Assembly (NCBI RefSeq): GCF_029201565.1
Contig: NZ_CP104002.1
Span: forward strand, 1,877,001 to 1,941,000
DNA: 64,000 bases
Origin: Devosia sp. SD17-2
GTDB taxonomy: Bacteria > Pseudomonadota > Alphaproteobacteria > Rhizobiales > Devosiaceae
Reading direction: 5' to 3'
Shown: positions 62,271 to 64,000 of the stretch, piece by piece
How positions within the stretch are numbered: position 1 is the stretch's first letter
Layout: the number at the start of each line of letters is the position of its first letter
Program-made: the position numbers and the translations under genes
Notes under the pieces: model-generated
Seen by the model: the letters and a program-made list of their open reading frames with translations, nothing else
The model's database searches: none
What the model was told of the DNA's origin: nothing

Positions 62271-63760
62271 GCATCGCCTCGGCGAATTGCCCGTCCGGGG
62301 GCAGCCGCTTTCACCAGTTCTCCGTCGGAGATAACCGGCACGCCATTGACCAGCACGGTATGCATTCCCTCTGCGGGAAGGTGCATCTGATCAAAGGTTG
62401 CGCGATCCGTGAGCCGTCCGAAATCGAAGACAACGATGTCGGCATCGCATCCCGGCTGCAGGCGGCCCTTGCGCTTGAATGCCGGGGCGCAGCTTTCAAC
62501 AATCTGGGCAGGGATGAGAGTGCACTTGCCGATGGCCTCCGGCAGGGGAACGATTTCGCGCTCGCGCGACCACTGTCGAATAAACCGCGTGAATGTGCCT
62601 GAGGAACGCGGGTGAGCGGTCTTGTCCTCGCCTAGAGGCCATTGATCACCCAGGTAGAGCGTTCCGTCCGGCTGGCTCCATGGCATCGCATCCGAAGCAA
62701 TGGCGCCGCCGGGAAAAGTTACGGAGACGTCCAGAAGTTTCTGGTGATGGCTATTGTTCTCGGTATCCAGATAGTGCCAGAGCACGAGTGCCGAAGGGTC
62801 TTTCTGCCTGGCGGCGTCCAACTCTTCCTTATCAGCGAGACGGTGGTGGCTTGCGACCAGTTCAATGGCATCGTAGCGCGTGCCGGTTCTTGCTGCGAAC
62901 GCGGGATCGATGAAGAAACCCGCGCTCACAACGGTCGAGCCGGTTCCGTAGGGGTAGGCTTCGGTGGTTACCCGAAGACCCTGCGCCTGCGCCTTGGCAA
63001 TCAACGAGGCCGCCCGCTCAATATCCTGGAGACTGGTCGAATTCAGATGGCAGATGTGCATGTGGGCGCCGGTCGTACCGGCGAGCCCGACAAGCATGAC
63101 GTAAGCCTCAATCGAACTTTTTGGATCGATGTTCGACATCTGGGCAATGTGCGTATAGGTCGGCGTATCCGTTTCAGCGGCCAGATCGCAGATCAGGCTC
63201 ATCTCCTTGGCGCCAGCTCCTGGAGCATAGGCGTAGGGAATGCCAATGCCGAGGCCGCCTTCTTCAATCCCCTTGCGGGTCAGAGCCACGATATCGGCTG
63301 ACTGCGCTTCGGTGGCGGCATCGCGCGACCAGCGGGGGTCCTCGGCGCCACGCCCCATCGTGGTAATGGCAGGTTCCCCGCCATCGAGTGGCAGACCGAT
63401 CATCACCGCCTTGCGGGCGAAGATCCAAGCCGCGGCCGTGCCGTAGTTCAGCAGGCGCGGTCCCTTTGACTGTGCATCATACCATTCCCCCACTGGCAGG
63501 GCGCCCACCTCGAGCTCCAGAGCCGTTGTGACTCCGTCAAAGGCCTGCATGCGGTCGGCGGGAAGGCTCTGGCCGTGAGCATGCAGATCGATAAAACCCG
63601 GAGCGACGATCAGGCCGCCGGCATCGATCTCCTGTTTTGCCCCCTCGGAGATAGGTCCAATAGCGGCGATGGTGTCGCCTGTAATCGCCACATCGCAAAC
63701 CTCGTCGCGTCCGGTTTCTGGATCGATGACGCGCCCGTTGCGGATGATGATGTCATACAT
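62267..63760 (-). CDS. N-acyl-D-amino-acid deacylase-like amidohydrolase
   Basis: 497 aa of the D-aminoacylase/dihydroorotase-like amidohydrolase group. MYDIIIRNGRVIDPETG, GGLIVAPGFIDLHAHGQSLP (His-x-His metal motif), THIAQMSNID and HICHLNSTSLQDIERAASLI (later His ligands) and SDAMPW (Asp) are visible, as is the C-terminal small beta domain (GCDADIVVFDFGRL). It removes N-acyl groups from D-amino acids. ATG 63760 overlaps the end of the ABC ATPase gene by 8 bp. Confidence 0.9.
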   Translation of the reverse strand: MYDIIIRNGRVIDPETGRDEVCDVAITGDTIAAIGPISEGAKQEIDAGGLIVAPGFIDLHAHGQSLPADRMQAFDGVTTALELEVGALPVGEWYDAQSKGPRLLNYGTAAAWIFARKAVMIGLPLDGGEPAITTMGRGAEDPRWSRDAATEAQSADIVALTRKGIEEGGLGIGIPYAYAPGAGAKEMSLICDLAAETDTPTYTHIAQMSNIDPKSSIEAYVMLVGLAGTTGAHMHICHLNSTSLQDIERAASLIAKAQAQGLRVTTEAYPYGTGSTVVSAGFFIDPAFAARTGTRYDAIELVASHHRLADKEELDAARQKDPSALVLWHYLDTENNSHHQKLLDVSVTFPGGAIASDAMPWSQPDGTLYLGDQWPLGEDKTAHPRSSGTFTRFIRQWSREREIVPLPEAIGKCTLIPAQIVESCAPAFKRKGRLQPGCDADIVVFDFGRLTDRATFDQMHLPAEGMHTVLVNGVPVISDGELVKAAAPGRAIRRGDA

Positions 63761-64000
63761 TGGCCTGCTCCATCTGGCGCCGCCGTTTGCCGGGAACGGC
63801 ATCGATCAGGCTGCGGGTGTATTCGGCCTTGGGTGACCGGAAAATCTGCGCGGTCTCGCCGATCTCTTCGAGCGTGCCGAGCTTGAGGACACCGACGCGT
63901 TCGCACAGATGATCGATGACCGAGAGGTCATGAGAAATGAACAACATTGCCAGCCCCTCTTCAGCACAGATCTTGCGCAGCAACTTGAGGATCTGTGCCT
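63753..64000 (-). CDS. Peptide ABC transporter ATP-binding protein (DppF/OppF type), partial
   Basis: The C-terminal 82 residues are visible; the 5' end lies beyond the window. AQILKLLRKICAEEGLAMLFISHDLSVIDHLCERVGVL is the D-loop/H-loop region of oligopeptide ABC ATPases, followed by the family tail SPKAEYTRSLIDAVP. The last 8 bp overlap the amidohydrolase start. This places a peptide importer directly in the D-amino acid operon; its other subunits should be just past the window edge. Confidence 0.85.
   Translation of the reverse strand, partial: AQILKLLRKICAEEGLAMLFISHDLSVIDHLCERVGVLKLGTLEEIGETAQIFRSPKAEYTRSLIDAVPGKRRRQMEQANV

Overview
The window looks like chromosome of a GC-rich alphaproteobacterium of the order Hyphomicrobiales, probably Devosia or a close relative. 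This is inferred from the dense set of ABC and TRAP uptake operons, the DctB/DctD-like regulators, IS66, IS5 and IS1182 elements and CCCTCCCC-type intergenic repeats. No rRNA or tRNA gene was seen, so the genus is not certain.

Layout. 1-4173 (+): the end of a jelly-roll protein, a sugar-type ABC ATPase, and a coupled CoA-transferase/CoA-lyase pair. 4182-11820 (-): a complete sugar ABC operon headed by its own LacI regulator, with tandem operators in front. 12045-20297 (+): a dipeptide-type ABC importer whose operon also carries a glycerophosphodiester phosphodiesterase, an alkaline-phosphatase-superfamily enzyme and a NagD-like HAD phosphatase, suggesting uptake and stepwise breakdown of a phosphodiester. 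20373-30531 (-): a decayed SMP-30 gene, then a polyamine-type (PotABCD-like) ABC operon with a LysR regulator, carboxylesterase, an atypical M19 dipeptidase, a DsbA-fold isomerase and a flavin monooxygenase. 30734-36663 (-): a cupin, a PilZ protein, two small or secreted proteins, a 980-residue von Willebrand A protein and an AraC regulator with a repeated site in its leader. 37026-43837 (-): DctB/DctD-like two-component system, then a TAXI-type TRAP transporter and a DUF1850 protein. A good sigma-54 promoter with two activator-like sites lies between regulator and transporter. 44048-47379 (-): a ProVWX-type betaine importer. 47760-48530: exonuclease III.

48662-58516 is an accessory stretch. 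An IS5-family (IS427-like) element with a programmed frameshift, an IS1182-like element inserted in a transcription terminator, and an IS66 element lie around a small stress-type gene set: manganese catalase, an exported HIRAN-domain protein, a small membrane protein, a lone TreY and a DUF892 ferritin-like protein. 58669-64000 (-): an operon that appears to import and degrade N-acylated D-amino acids or D-peptides (peptide ABC ATPase, D-aminoacylase-like amidohydrolase, COG0523 metallochaperone, MlrC-like M81 metallopeptidase, DadA-like dehydrogenase).

No CRISPR array, phage or obvious defence system is visible. The observations most worth following up are the sigma-54 control region of the TAXI transporter, the exported HIRAN protein, the phosphodiester and D-amino-acid operons, and the exactly delimited IS insertions.
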